Source: Arthrobacter sp. efr-133-TYG-118 (lineage in GTDB: Bacteria; Actinomycetota; Actinomycetes; Actinomycetales; Micrococcaceae). From it: a stretch of 64,000 nt of DNA. Under the pieces are notes generated by a model, which saw nothing but the letters and a program-made list of their open reading frames with translations, made no database searches and was not told the DNA's origin. Both the position numbers and the translations under genes were made by a program. Below are positions 33,951-43,599 of the stretch, piece after piece (within the stretch, counting starts at the first letter, position 1; each line of letters opens with the position of its first letter). The stretch is from NCBI RefSeq assembly GCF_030209755.1, contig NZ_JARVRH010000012.1:186001-250000 (forward strand). Reading direction: 5' to 3'.

Positions 33951-34298
33951 CTATTCGCCCGTGAAATAGACTTTGCGAAGGGTCTCTGTGACGGTCCATA
34001 CTGTTCGTTGACCGGCTCGTAGCCACACAATGTCTCCCTTTCCGACGTTGAGGGTGTAGTTCTCATCGAGAAATGCGATGCTCGCGCTGCCGCTCAAGAC
34101 GACAAAAACTTCCTCCGTCTCGGTGTCGACTGCTTTGCCGGGAGTCATTTCCCAGACGCCGACGCTGCATCCGGCCACGTCTTCAAGCTCATGGGTCGCG
34201 GTGCTTGGATTGCCCAGGAGAACTTGTTCGGCAGGAAGCGGCTCGTGCTTCAGGTCAAGGCTGAGTGCCGCGACGTGCTCGGCTGATCGCGCCGTCAC
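33951..34298 (-). CDS. Cupin-domain protein
   Basis: This 115-aa single cupin of the DUF861/EutQ-like type has GVWEMTPGKAVDTETEEVFVVLSGSASI...VGKGDIVWLRAGQRTVWTV. The usual metal-ligand histidines of cupin motif 1 are replaced by Thr/Glu, so a binding rather than catalytic role is possible. A GTG start has AAAGAGG eight bases upstream. It lies 36 bp after the FAD oxidoreductase gene, and such cupins commonly accompany these amine oxidases. It is the last gene of a seven-gene minus-strand operon. Confidence 0.82.
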   Translation of the reverse strand: MTARSAEHVAALSLDLKHEPLPAEQVLLGNPSTATHELEDVAGCSVGVWEMTPGKAVDTETEEVFVVLSGSASIAFLDENYTLNVGKGDIVWLRAGQRTVWTVTETLRKVYFTGE

Positions 34299-34334
34299 GG
34301 TTCGGGCCTCTTTGTTCGGGTCGGATCAATGTCT

Positions 34335-35750
34335 CTAGGAGTCAAAACCCAGCCCCACGGCGTCGAGCGTCTTGAGGATAAGGTTCCGTTTGCCCGAATT
34401 GTGGTCGGCCCTGTCCATCGACCAGCGAGTGAGGTTGATCCCAATCGAAGCGAAAGGCTCGGGCGGGAAGGGCAGGGGGCGTTTTCGCACCATTTCAAGG
34501 CGGGTCCGCTCCGTATCTTGTCCGGCCAGCAGATCGAGCATGACATCCGCGGCAAAGCGAGTGGAGCCTACGCCCAGGCCTGTGAAGCCTGCGGCGTAGG
34601 CCACCCGTCCTTTTCGTGCCGTACCGAAAAAGGTACAGAACTGCGTGCTGGAGTCGATCGCGCCTCCCCATTTGTGTGTGAACTTCAAGCCCTCCAGCTG
34701 CGGGAAAGTGGTGAAGAAATGGCTGGCCAGCGTCCTGAAAGTCTCCTCTCGGTCCTCGTATGCTTCCTTCACTTGACGCCCCGCATAGTAGATTGCGTCG
34801 TAGCCGCCGAAGAGAATGCGGTTGTCCTTGCTCAGGCGGTAGTAGTGGAATTGGTTGGCCATGTCGCCGATGCCCTGACGTTCCTTCCAGCCAATGGCGG
34901 CGAGTTGTTTGTCAGTGAGCGGTTCCGTCATGAGTGCGTAGTCGTAGACCGGAACGGTCATCAGGCTGTTCCGCTTCAGGAGCGACGGAAAGACGTTAGT
35001 GGCAAGGGCTGCTTGCTTGGCGCGCACGCCACCGGCTCCTGTGGACACCCGGACGCCGTCGGGCAGCTCTTCCAGCCCACTCACCCGGGATTCTTCAAAG
35101 ATCCGCACACCCAGCCTTGTAAGTACCTGCGCCAGGCCCGCGGCGAGCTTGGCGGGATGGATCATGGCGGCCGCGTCCTTGTGCCAACGGCCCGCGAGGT
35201 AGGTGGGGGAATTCACATGCGCGCGCATCGCACGAGTGTCGAGGAAAGTTCCGTCGGCGCATTCCTCCCTAAGCCATTCGACCTGGTGCGGTTCGACGGC
35301 GACGCTGAGCTCGCCGGTGCGCTCGAAATCGCAATCGATCCGATAGCGCTCAACGGTCTCTTGGATCCCATCCAGGTTTTCCATTCCCAGACGCTCCAGC
35401 TGCTCCAGTTCCTGGGGCCAGCGGTTCTTGCCGTTCTCATAGCCGTGCGTCAGGCTCGCAACGCAGAACCCGCCATTGCGGCCTGACGCGGCCCACCCGA
35501 CGTGTCGTGCCTCGATCACGATCACGTCGAGTTCGGGATCGCGTTCCTTGGCCCGAAGGGCAGTCCAAAGTCCGGTGTACCCCGCGCCCACTACCACCAG
35601 ATCGGCCCGAAGCTCAGCGTCAAGCTGAGGGTAGCGGACCGCATCTTTGCCCATATCGTCGATCCAGAATGGGCGGTGCACGGTATCCGCTAACGACTGC
35701 TCGACGATTGCCGAGTCGGGGCGGATCCGTTCAAAAACGGTCGTATGCAC
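34335..35750 (-). CDS. FAD-dependent amine oxidoreductase (PuuB/OrdL-like)
   Basis: This 471-aa DAO-family flavoprotein has the dinucleotide motif VVVGAGYTGLWTALRAKERDP (about 40-60), the conserved GWAASGRNGGF and C-terminal AAGFTGLGVGSTRFAADVMLDLL. It resembles gamma-glutamylputrescine oxidase-type enzymes that oxidise an amine to an aldehyde with release of H2O2 and ammonia. The GTG at 35750 is chosen because TAGGAGAT lies just upstream; the longer frame to 35987 overlaps the ABC gene. It sits 73 bp after that gene. An aldehyde dehydrogenase is encoded opposite and fits as the next step. Confidence 0.85.
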   Translation of the reverse strand: MHTTVFERIRPDSAIVEQSLADTVHRPFWIDDMGKDAVRYPQLDAELRADLVVVGAGYTGLWTALRAKERDPELDVIVIEARHVGWAASGRNGGFCVASLTHGYENGKNRWPQELEQLERLGMENLDGIQETVERYRIDCDFERTGELSVAVEPHQVEWLREECADGTFLDTRAMRAHVNSPTYLAGRWHKDAAAMIHPAKLAAGLAQVLTRLGVRIFEESRVSGLEELPDGVRVSTGAGGVRAKQAALATNVFPSLLKRNSLMTVPVYDYALMTEPLTDKQLAAIGWKERQGIGDMANQFHYYRLSKDNRILFGGYDAIYYAGRQVKEAYEDREETFRTLASHFFTTFPQLEGLKFTHKWGGAIDSSTQFCTFFGTARKGRVAYAAGFTGLGVGSTRFAADVMLDLLAGQDTERTRLEMVRKRPLPFPPEPFASIGINLTRWSMDRADHNSGKRNLILKTLDAVGLGFDS

Positions 35751-35823
35751 TGGAATATCTCCTATTTGTGAGGGCCTGAGGCACCTTGGTTTGGTGGCGC
35801 GCGGGCGGGCGTGGATGCCGGAC

Positions 35824-37428
35824 CTAAGCGAGTTGTTCTTCCCAGAGCGCCCGCGGCCTCGAGTCGATGAGCATCCGGGTGTAGGCATTGGCGGGTGCGG
35901 ACAAGATCTTCGCGGTGGACCCCTGCTCCACGATCTCGCCGTGCTGCAGCACAAGGAGTTCCGCACACAGCCTCGAAACCACCGCAAGATCGTGGGTCAC
36001 GAAGAGGAGAGTCAGGCCCAACTGCTCACGCAGCTCCTCCACCAGCTCCAGCACTTGCGCCTGGACCGAGACATCCAGGGCACTCGTGGCCTCGTCCAGG
36101 ACCAACAGTTTGGGCCGCGCAGCGAGGGCCTTGGCAATCGCTACACGCTGCCGCTGTCCGCCCGAAAGGGCCCGCGGTTTAGAGTCGAAACGCTCAGGGC
36201 CGATGCCCACCCGTTCGAGAAGCTTCTCGGCACTCTTCACGGCCTCCGCCCGCCCCTGTCCCTGGTGCAGGCGGAAAACGTCCGCCACAGCCTTGCCCAC
36301 GACGATCCGAGGGTCCAGGGACAGGTAGGGATCCTGGAAGACGATCTGGACGTCCTTGGCCAGGAGCTTGCGCTCAGCCGCCCGGAGAGGACGTGGCGCG
36401 CGGACGCGGCCGTTGATCGCGAGTTCGCCCTCATCTGCCGTCTCTAGCGCAACAATCATCCGCGCTAAAGTCGATTTTCCTGAACCTGACTCCCCCACCA
36501 CCCCTAGCGAGCCGCCAGGGGCAAGGCTAAACGTGGCGTCGTTCAGGGCAGTCAGTTCTTCCCCGCTGGGCAACTCGTATCGCTTGCACAGCCTCTTTAC
36601 CGCGAGCAGCGGTACGGTGCCATCGGCGGCGGGCGCCGCCGGGACCTTGTCAATTTCGATGCGCGGCGTCGCGCCGACCAGCTGGCGCGTGTAGTCCGCG
36701 TGGGGACTCATGAAGACCTCGCGTGCGCCGCCATGCTCTACGACTTCGCCCTTGCGCAACACGTAGACCCGGTCGCAGAGTGAGGCAGCGAGGTTCAGGT
36801 CGTGCGTGATGAACAGCATGCCCATACCCCGTGCCTGTTGCTGCTCGCGTAGCAATTCGACGATCCCGGCCTGGGTGGTGACATCCAAGGCCGTGGTTGG
36901 CTCGTCGCACAAAAGCAATTCGGGCGAATCGAGCAGTGCGCCCGCAATCATGACACGTTGCAGCATGCCGCCGGACAGCTGGTGGGGGTACTGCCGCATC
37001 AGGTCCTTGGTCCGCCGCAGGCCCACCTGGTCCAGCTGCGTGACGGCCCGAGCGTATGCTTCTTCGCGGCTCAAGCCACGCCATCTCACCAGCGTCTCGG
37101 TGAGGAAATCGCCCACCGTGCGTACCGGGTTGATGCCGGCGCGCGGGTCTTGGAAGATCATCGAAGCGTGGTTGCGGCGCAGTTCCAGTAACTTGGCTGC
37201 AGGTGCACTCGTCGTGTCCAGGCCTCGTACCTTCACCGAACCGGAGAGCCGGGAGAATTCGGGGAAAAGGCCCAACGCCGCCCTGGTGGTGAGCGACTTT
37301 CCGGAACCGGACTCTCCCACCAGGGCGACGGCCTCGCCGTCGTCCACGTGCAGCGAAACGTCGCTCAAGAGCGCCCCGCGGCCTGGGAAGTGCAGCGAGA
37401 ACTGTTCAATTTCAAGGAGCTTGCTCAT
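35824..37428 (-). CDS. Fused dipeptide-type ABC transporter ATPase (DppD-DppF)
   Basis: This 534-aa protein has two nucleotide-binding domains in one chain. The first has Walker A GESGSGKS (about 38-45), signature LSGGMLQR and DEPTTALD. The second has GESGSGKS (about 310), LSGGQRQR and DEATSALD. The arrangement is that of fused DppDF/NikDE ATPases of peptide, nickel or opine importers. It overlaps the permease gene by 4 bp and powers uptake with the two permeases and binding protein encoded upstream. Confidence 0.92.
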   Translation of the reverse strand: MSKLLEIEQFSLHFPGRGALLSDVSLHVDDGEAVALVGESGSGKSLTTRAALGLFPEFSRLSGSVKVRGLDTTSAPAAKLLELRRNHASMIFQDPRAGINPVRTVGDFLTETLVRWRGLSREEAYARAVTQLDQVGLRRTKDLMRQYPHQLSGGMLQRVMIAGALLDSPELLLCDEPTTALDVTTQAGIVELLREQQQARGMGMLFITHDLNLAASLCDRVYVLRKGEVVEHGGAREVFMSPHADYTRQLVGATPRIEIDKVPAAPAADGTVPLLAVKRLCKRYELPSGEELTALNDATFSLAPGGSLGVVGESGSGKSTLARMIVALETADEGELAINGRVRAPRPLRAAERKLLAKDVQIVFQDPYLSLDPRIVVGKAVADVFRLHQGQGRAEAVKSAEKLLERVGIGPERFDSKPRALSGGQRQRVAIAKALAARPKLLVLDEATSALDVSVQAQVLELVEELREQLGLTLLFVTHDLAVVSRLCAELLVLQHGEIVEQGSTAKILSAPANAYTRMLIDSRPRALWEEQLA

Positions 37429-38282
37429 GAAAGCTTGCCTCCAATCCGGTCGGAGAGTTCCTCACCGATGACGTTGATGGACACCACAATAAGAACGACG
37501 ACGAGCGCAGGAAGCAGGCCCGGGAGCACGTGGCCGCCGAGCAGCGCACCCCGTGCCTCCTCGATCATGGCGCCCCAGTCCGAGGTGGGCGGCTGGATGC
37601 CGAGGCCGATGAAGGACAGTGCCGCAAGGTCGGCGAGCACATAGCCGAAGTTGAGCGTGGACTGGGCGCCAATGGTGGGGACCAGGTTTGGCATGACGCG
37701 CCCCAGCACGACCCAAGGAGTTCGGAAGCCCAGGACCCGGTAGGCCTGGACATAGGGCCGGGCCCGTTCGGCGACCACTAGCTGCTGCGTCAAACGCGCC
37801 ACGTACGGTACATAACTAATGGTCATGGCCAGAATCGGCGCCATGAGGCCTTTGCCGAAAATTGCAATGGCCAGCATGGAGAGCAGCAGCGCGGGGAAAG
37901 CGAAGAGCAAGTCGAAAATGCGGTTCAGGATCCGGCTCATCCAGCCGTCGGTCCATCCGGTTGCCAGGCCCAGGAGCATGCCCAGGACCGTAGACGCCGC
38001 CACCACAATCAACGGGCCCATAAGCGAAGTGCGCCCCCCGTACATGAGGCGGCTGAACAGGTCCCGGCCCAAGGCGTCGGTGCCGAGCCAGTGAGCGCCG
38101 CTCGGTCCGCCCAGCACGCTGGAGAGATCAACGAAGTCCGGATCGTATGGGGCTAGGACCGGGGCGAGGACGGAAAGCAGTACGACGACGAGCGTCACCA
38201 CCGCTGCAAACCAACCCGTCCCCGACAGGAGGCTTCCATAGCTCCGGGTCCTCAGAAGGGGGATCGTTCCTGTGAGAGTCAT
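37425..38282 (-). CDS. Dipeptide-type ABC transporter permease (DppC)
   Basis: This 285-aa inner-membrane permease of the binding-protein-dependent OppC/DppC family has six helices and DPDFVDLSSVLGGPSGAHWLGTDALGRDLFSRLMYGGRTSL. Its EAA-type loop is YVQAYRVLGFRTPWVVLGRVMPNL. It overlaps both neighbours by 4 bp (ATGA). The substrate is not readable from sequence. Confidence 0.9.
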   Translation of the reverse strand: MTLTGTIPLLRTRSYGSLLSGTGWFAAVVTLVVVLLSVLAPVLAPYDPDFVDLSSVLGGPSGAHWLGTDALGRDLFSRLMYGGRTSLMGPLIVVAASTVLGMLLGLATGWTDGWMSRILNRIFDLLFAFPALLLSMLAIAIFGKGLMAPILAMTISYVPYVARLTQQLVVAERARPYVQAYRVLGFRTPWVVLGRVMPNLVPTIGAQSTLNFGYVLADLAALSFIGLGIQPPTSDWGAMIEEARGALLGGHVLPGLLPALVVVLIVVSINVIGEELSDRIGGKLS

Positions 38283-39298
38283 CGGGACTCCGTTCCTGCG
38301 GCGATGCGCGGATCAATGAGGGGTTGAATGAGGTCAACGATCGTATTGGCCAGGACAAATGCCGTGACAACGATCATGACGATCGCCTGAACCACCGCGA
38401 AGTCGAGCCGGTCGATTGACTGGACAAGGAGCTGGCCGATCCCGGTCAGTCCGAACGTCTGCTCCACGATGGCGCTCGAGACCAGAAGGCCGGCGATCAG
38501 GACACCACTCACGGTCAGAATGGGGCCGAGGGCGTTGCGGAGCACGTGCCGGAACACCACGGAACTGCGTTTAAGGCCCCGGCTGGTAGCCACCTCGACG
38601 TGTTCACGGGTGAGCTGTTCGTTCATCGAGGAACGCGTCACCCGCGCCATGAACGCAATGAATGTCAATCCCAGGGCCAGGGCCGGGAGCGTCAAGTGCC
38701 AGAGCCGGCCCAGTCCTTCATCACCACTGCCGAAGGACGGGAACCACCCCAACTGGACCGCGAAGAGGGCGGTGAGGGCAATCGCGGCCACGAACGGCGG
38801 TATGGCGCCGGCGGCCGTGACCGTGATGAGGATGAAGCGGTCCCACCCGCCCTTGTTCAAGCTCGCGAGAATGCCGGCAGCGAGGCCTAGGACTGTGATG
38901 AAGACGGCGGCCAGGGCCGCGAGTTCCAAGGTCACCGGCAGGCGATTGAGGAGCACATCGCTCACGCTCTGGCGGTAGGTCAGGGAGCGGCCCCAGTCGC
39001 CGTGCAGGATGCCCCCGACCCACGTGAGGTACTGCTCAATGGGAGGTTTGTCCAGGCCGAACTGCTTTGTGATTTCCACGAGTGCTTCGGGCTTCGGGCT
39101 CCGGCCGCGCAGGAGGAAACGCGCAGGGTCGCCCGGTAGGACAAAACGCGAGAAGAACACGACCAATGAGGCGAAGAACAGCGTGATCAGCAGGGTTCCC
39201 ACCTTGCGGAGCGCCAAAACTATCAGGGACGTTGCCGGGCTTTTCTTTCTTCCGGGCGTCGGGCGGGCGGGCGGTGCCGCCAGTTCGGTCACGGCCAT
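38279..39298 (-). CDS. Dipeptide-type ABC transporter permease (DppB)
   Basis: This 339-aa permease of the OppB/DppB family has the N-terminal VVFFSRFVLPGDPARFLLRGRSP (a typical DppB periplasmic start), DWGRSLTYRQSVSDVLLNRLPVTLELA and the EAA loop VATSRGLKRSSVVFRHVLRNAL. The ATG at 39298 lies 2 bp after the binding-protein stop; a longer frame to 39385 is inside that gene. It forms the membrane channel with the DppC-like protein. Confidence 0.9.
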   Translation of the reverse strand: MAVTELAAPPARPTPGRKKSPATSLIVLALRKVGTLLITLFFASLVVFFSRFVLPGDPARFLLRGRSPKPEALVEITKQFGLDKPPIEQYLTWVGGILHGDWGRSLTYRQSVSDVLLNRLPVTLELAALAAVFITVLGLAAGILASLNKGGWDRFILITVTAAGAIPPFVAAIALTALFAVQLGWFPSFGSGDEGLGRLWHLTLPALALGLTFIAFMARVTRSSMNEQLTREHVEVATSRGLKRSSVVFRHVLRNALGPILTVSGVLIAGLLVSSAIVEQTFGLTGIGQLLVQSIDRLDFAVVQAIVMIVVTAFVLANTIVDLIQPLIDPRIAAGTESR

Positions 39299-39300
39299 GG

Positions 39301-40950
39301 CTACCGGCCTCCAATCGTTGCTGCCCACGGGTAGTACATGTAGTTGATCGACGGAGCCGCGCCTGTGATGCGCTTGCCGAGCCACAGCGAGGTGACATTC
39401 TCATAGAGCGGAGACCAAACCACATCCTGGCTGGCGATCTTCGCAGCCTGGGCGGTGAGCCGGTCCCGCTCGTCTACGTTCTTGGTGCTGATCGCACTGT
39501 TCACGAGCTGGTCGAAGTCCGCGTTGGACCAGCCACCGTAATTGCTGAAATCGCCGGTGCGCAGCACTGAGTACATTTCAGTCGGATCCGCGCTGGAGAG
39601 GTACCAAGACGTCTCAAAGAGATCGATCCCCTTGCGGGCCGCCGGGTCGGAGAAGAGCGTCGTGTACTTGTCATTGGACATGGTCTGAATCTCCGGCACC
39701 AGGCCGATTTGCTCGGCAGCCGAAGCGACGGCACGGGACGTAACGTCCGAGGACGCGCTTATGGACGCCGTGGCATAGACGAACTTCTTGCCGGCAGCAC
39801 CTGCTTCCTTGATGAGGCGCCTGGCTTCGTCAAGGTTGTAGTCCTGCTTCTCAAGGGATTCAAAGGCCGAATTGACCGTGGAAGGCTGTGCATCCACCCA
39901 CACGTTCCGGGTGGTGAGCGCATCGGTCTTCTTGCCGTAGCCCTGCGCCGCCGCCTGAACGAGCGCGTCACGGTTGATGGCCATCATGAGGGCTTTACGA
40001 ACCCGGACATCGCCGAAGACGCCGTTGAAATTCGATGTGATGAGGCTCGTCACCGAGGTGCTGTTGCCAAAGTAGACGTTTCCGGCGTCGGTGTTGGCTT
40101 TGAGGATATCCAGCGCATTGGAGGGAACCCCCCAACTGCCATCGATCTCACCGGTCTGCAAAGCGTTCACGCGGGCGTTGGCGTCGGGGAGGATCTTAAA
40201 GGTCATCTCCTTCGCCTTGGCCTTGAGGTTCGGATCCCAGTAGTCGTCGAAGCGCTTGAGCGTGATGCTCTCCCCGGCGTCCCAATGGTCAAATTGGAAA
40301 GGGCCCGTGCAATTCACCCCCGTGGCGGCGTTTCCGTAGTCCTTTCCGTCCTTGGCGAGCGTCTTGGCCGATTCCACCACGCCGGGAGCCCCCACGAGGG
40401 CCGAGTTCAAGCTGTAATCCGGGACGCTGGTGGTGATGGTGACCTCGTAGTCCCCGGTCTTCCGGATGCCTGCCACCCGTTGAAAGGCTGACGCCCAGAA
40501 CGATCCGACCTTCTCATCGACATGCCGCTTGAGTGAGGCCACGACGTCGTCGGCCGTCATGAGGCTGCCGTCGTGGAAATGGACGCCCTGCCGGATCGTG
40601 TAAACCCAGGTCAAGTCATCCGGGTGTTCAAATTTGGTCGCCAATCCCGGGGAAGAACTCAGGTCCGGGTTCCAGCGGAAGAGCGAATCACACATGTTTG
40701 CCAGGACCTGGTTGTCCGGGTAGTCGAACGCGTACGCGTAATCGAGCGAAAACGGCTCGGCGTAGAGCGCCCAGCTGAACGTGTCAATTTCCTTGCTCGG
40801 TTTGGGCGTTGAAGCGCTTAGGGTGAATTTGGCGGCGCCGGCGTCGTTGCCGCCCGGCGTCGCGCCGCAACCGCTAAGCACGAGGCCAATCGCCGAGCAA
40901 CCAGCCACGACGGCGACCAGCCGTCGAAGCCGTGTGCGTGTGTGGGTCAT
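39301..40950 (-). CDS. Peptide/opine-type ABC substrate-binding lipoprotein
   Basis: This 549-aa extracellular solute-binding protein of family 5 has a lipoprotein signal peptide with lipobox LSGC (Cys28). The typical body includes LTWVYTIRQGVHFHDGSLMTADDVVASLKR and DVRVRKALMMAINRDALV. It captures the substrate outside the cell; the class includes dipeptide, nickel and opine binders. A strong ribosome site (GAGGAGGGAAG) precedes the ATG at 40950. It follows the amidohydrolase gene by 37 bp and leads the transporter genes. Confidence 0.9.
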   Translation of the reverse strand: MTHTRTRLRRLVAVVAGCSAIGLVLSGCGATPGGNDAGAAKFTLSASTPKPSKEIDTFSWALYAEPFSLDYAYAFDYPDNQVLANMCDSLFRWNPDLSSSPGLATKFEHPDDLTWVYTIRQGVHFHDGSLMTADDVVASLKRHVDEKVGSFWASAFQRVAGIRKTGDYEVTITTSVPDYSLNSALVGAPGVVESAKTLAKDGKDYGNAATGVNCTGPFQFDHWDAGESITLKRFDDYWDPNLKAKAKEMTFKILPDANARVNALQTGEIDGSWGVPSNALDILKANTDAGNVYFGNSTSVTSLITSNFNGVFGDVRVRKALMMAINRDALVQAAAQGYGKKTDALTTRNVWVDAQPSTVNSAFESLEKQDYNLDEARRLIKEAGAAGKKFVYATASISASSDVTSRAVASAAEQIGLVPEIQTMSNDKYTTLFSDPAARKGIDLFETSWYLSSADPTEMYSVLRTGDFSNYGGWSNADFDQLVNSAISTKNVDERDRLTAQAAKIASQDVVWSPLYENVTSLWLGKRITGAAPSINYMYYPWAATIGGR

Positions 40951-40987
40951 GCGCTTCCCTCCTCGGATCATGAAAGTCATCTCGGAC

Positions 40988-42652
40988 TTAGGAATCTGCC
41001 CGGGCAAAGACCCGCTCGCCGGCAATCCAGGTTTCGTCTACGCGAGCCGTGTGCAGTTCCTCCACAGGGATGTCGAAGAGGTTACGGTCAAGGATCGCCA
41101 GGTCAGCGAGGGCGCCAGGGCGGATGATGCCGGTGTCCGTGTCCAGGTGGTTGATCCATGCTGTGCCCTGGGTATAGGCATCCAGGATCTGCTTGAGCGT
41201 GAGTTTGTGTTGTTCGGGGCCGAGCGGTGGCAGCGCGCCGCCTGGCTCCACCCTGTTCACAGCAACATGGATGGCCAGGACGGGGTTGGGCGAAGAGACG
41301 GCCCAATCGCTTCCCGCGGCCAGGTGTGCGCCGGTCGCTGCGAGTTCCCCGAAGGGGTAATGCCGCTCCTCGGCATCGGCCTCCAGGAAGGGCAGCGTCA
41401 ATTCATCCAGTTGATCTTCGTGGCACGCCCAGAGCGCCTGGAGGTTGGCTGTCGCCCCAAGGGCAGCGAAACGCGGCACATCCGCCGCACGGACCAGCTG
41501 AAGGTGAGCCAGATGATGGCGATTATCGCTGGGCCCGTTGGTGGAGCGTGCCTGCTCAACGGCGTCGAGCGCGTCTGTAACGGCGCGATCCCCCAACGCG
41601 TGGAAGTGGACCTGGATCCCGTTGGCGTCGAGGTCCGTGACGAACTCCCGCAACTCTGCAGGGTCAAAGAACTCGATGCCGTGGTTGTCCGTGTGGTGCC
41701 CGTGACTGTCCCGGTACGGAGCATGCATGGCAGCCGTGTAGTTCTCCGCCACGCCGTCCACCATGACTTTTACCGTCGCCGCGGACAGACGCAGCGGATC
41801 GCAGGCGCCGGCGACACGATCGCGACGGGCCAGGATTTCGTCGAGCTGTCCCCGGCCGGCCGAACGGTCCCACCATTGCGCTGCACGGACGCGAACTTTG
41901 AGATCCCCGGCGTCGAACGCCTTGATATAGGTTTCCAAAGTATCCCCGGACCCGCTGGGGGATATACCCACCAAGGCGTCCTGCCAAGCCGTAATGCCGT
42001 AGGAGAGCATGAGCTCCTGGGCCCAGAGCAATCCTTCGTAGGCCTGCTCTGGGGAGGTACCAGGGTGCACGTGGTCAAAAAGTCCCATGGCGCCCTCATG
42101 GACGGTTCCGGCGGGGTAGCCATCGGCCTCGCGTTCGATACGGCCACTGTCGGGATCCGGAGTCCCCGCACCGATCCCCGCCAGTTCGAAAGCCTTTGTA
42201 TTGGCCCAGGCTCCGTGATGGTCCCGGTTGTGGACGAACACGGGGCGGTCGGAAACCACTGCGTCCAGCATTTGCCGCGTGGGCGTCCCGCCCGGGAAGC
42301 AGTCCATCGACCAGCCCGCGCCAAGAATCCACGGCTCGTCGGGATGCGACTCGGCGTAGCGGCGCACCACAGACACGGCTTCCTCGGCAGTGGTGGTCTC
42401 GGTGAGATCGCATTGCAGGTGCTCGACCCCGGCCATGATCGGGTGGATGTGGCCATCCTGAAAACCAGGAATGAGCAGACGCCCGTTCAGGTCCACGCGC
42501 CTCGTGGCGCCGGTGGCCAGCACGGATACCTCCGCACCGTCCCCTAGAGCCAGTACACGGCCGTCCGCAACCGCCACATTGGTGCGGACAGGACGCTCGT
42601 CCTCGCCCGTATATATCCACCCGTTCTCAAAAATCGTCTCGGCGCTAGCCAT
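40988..42652 (-). CDS. YtcJ-like metal-dependent amidohydrolase
   Basis: This 554-aa amidohydrolase-superfamily protein (amidohydrolase_3/YtcJ group) has the HxH metal motif in IPGFQDGHIHP, internal HFHALGDRAV and LAAGSDWAVSSPNP, and no signal peptide. Such enzymes hydrolyse C-N or related bonds of unknown small molecules. The ATG at 42652 has GAGGAAGGAAAACG upstream; an ATG seven codons earlier is less well placed. It is the first gene of the operon with the ABC importer and FAD amine oxidase, so it probably acts on the imported compound to release an amine. Confidence 0.86.
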   Translation of the reverse strand: MASAETIFENGWIYTGEDERPVRTNVAVADGRVLALGDGAEVSVLATGATRRVDLNGRLLIPGFQDGHIHPIMAGVEHLQCDLTETTTAEEAVSVVRRYAESHPDEPWILGAGWSMDCFPGGTPTRQMLDAVVSDRPVFVHNRDHHGAWANTKAFELAGIGAGTPDPDSGRIEREADGYPAGTVHEGAMGLFDHVHPGTSPEQAYEGLLWAQELMLSYGITAWQDALVGISPSGSGDTLETYIKAFDAGDLKVRVRAAQWWDRSAGRGQLDEILARRDRVAGACDPLRLSAATVKVMVDGVAENYTAAMHAPYRDSHGHHTDNHGIEFFDPAELREFVTDLDANGIQVHFHALGDRAVTDALDAVEQARSTNGPSDNRHHLAHLQLVRAADVPRFAALGATANLQALWACHEDQLDELTLPFLEADAEERHYPFGELAATGAHLAAGSDWAVSSPNPVLAIHVAVNRVEPGGALPPLGPEQHKLTLKQILDAYTQGTAWINHLDTDTGIIRPGALADLAILDRNLFDIPVEELHTARVDETWIAGERVFARADS

Positions 42653-42722
42653 CGTTTTCCTTCCTCGCATCATTGATTGTGCCCCGCGTCACACTACGGG
42701 GAAGGAAGCAGGAAAGTCAACA

Positions 42723-42755
42723 GCATTGACATTGGCATTGACACGCATCTTGACT
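42723..42755. repeat. Direct repeats in the TetR/amidohydrolase divergent promoter
   Basis: GCATTGACA occurs at 42723-42731 and 42735-42743, with a related GCATCTTGACT at 42745-42755. The set lies about 70-100 bp before both divergent genes. It may be promoter -35 elements or TetR operator half-sites. Confidence 0.4.
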
Positions 42756-42824
42756 CCAGAGGCCGGTGCTCGTGTAGCGTGGGGATCGCACTTAAACGAG
42801 GAACTTCGAGAAAGGCGGTGATAC

Positions 42825-43517
42825 GTGGCGCAGCCCAGGCCCGATCGAGGCGAGGAGCAGCTCACGGACCGACGCGTTCGGCTCGACGCAGAGACAATAG
42901 TCGACGCCGTATTGCAGCTCGCCCGGGACGAACCCCAGTCCCGCTTCACCTTCAAACGCCTTGGCGAAGCACTCGGCGTGGACGCCACTGCCATGTACCG
43001 CCACTTCCGGAACCGCGACGCGATCCTCAGAGCAGCGTTGGACCGGCTCTTCTCCATGGCACTTTCGGAAGGTACCTCCGGGGACTCACCCACAGGCTGG
43101 CGGCCCCGCCTCGAGCGCTACCTCACCTCCCTGGTGGATGTCTTCATCAAGTACCCGTCAATCGGCTGCGAAGCCTTCGCCACCGACACTTTCGGCCAAG
43201 GCGAGTTGCGCACTATCGAATTCGTCCTCAGCTGCCTGAGCGACGCAGGACTATCCGACGACCGGCTCGTGCACTACTACGCAGCGCTGGAGAGCTACAC
43301 TCTGGGACACGGTTCCGGAATCGCCCAGGAAGTGCTCGCCAAACCGAACTCAAACGGTCACGAGCCCTGGCTCCAGGCGGTTGCGGTCGCATCGGTGAGT
43401 GGGTTCCCGCTGATCGAGGAGCACCGTCATCGCTTGCTCAGCCTTGACAGCCTCAACACCTTCTCCGCCGGCCTCAGCGCCATTCTGGATTCCGCCGAGC
43501 GCGAGGGCACTCGCTAG
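42825..43517 (+). CDS. TetR-family transcriptional regulator
   Basis: This 230-aa protein has an N-terminal TetR HTH (about 20-70; IVDAVLQLARDEPQSRFTFKRLGEALGVDATAMYRHFRNRDAIL) and an all-helical C-terminal ligand domain of TetR_C type. A GTG start follows a GGCGGTG. It is divergent from the amidohydrolase/ABC operon and 82 bp upstream of the aldehyde dehydrogenase gene. It therefore likely controls both transcripts in response to the amine or amide substrate. Confidence 0.87.
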   Translation: MAQPRPDRGEEQLTDRRVRLDAETIVDAVLQLARDEPQSRFTFKRLGEALGVDATAMYRHFRNRDAILRAALDRLFSMALSEGTSGDSPTGWRPRLERYLTSLVDVFIKYPSIGCEAFATDTFGQGELRTIEFVLSCLSDAGLSDDRLVHYYAALESYTLGHGSGIAQEVLAKPNSNGHEPWLQAVAVASVSGFPLIEEHRHRLLSLDSLNTFSAGLSAILDSAEREGTR

Positions 43518-43599
43518 GCTGCCCCCAGAGGGACAGCCTGGATCTGGGTCGCGGACTCCGCCAAGACACCCGCCAACCACCTATCCCCGAGGGAATATC

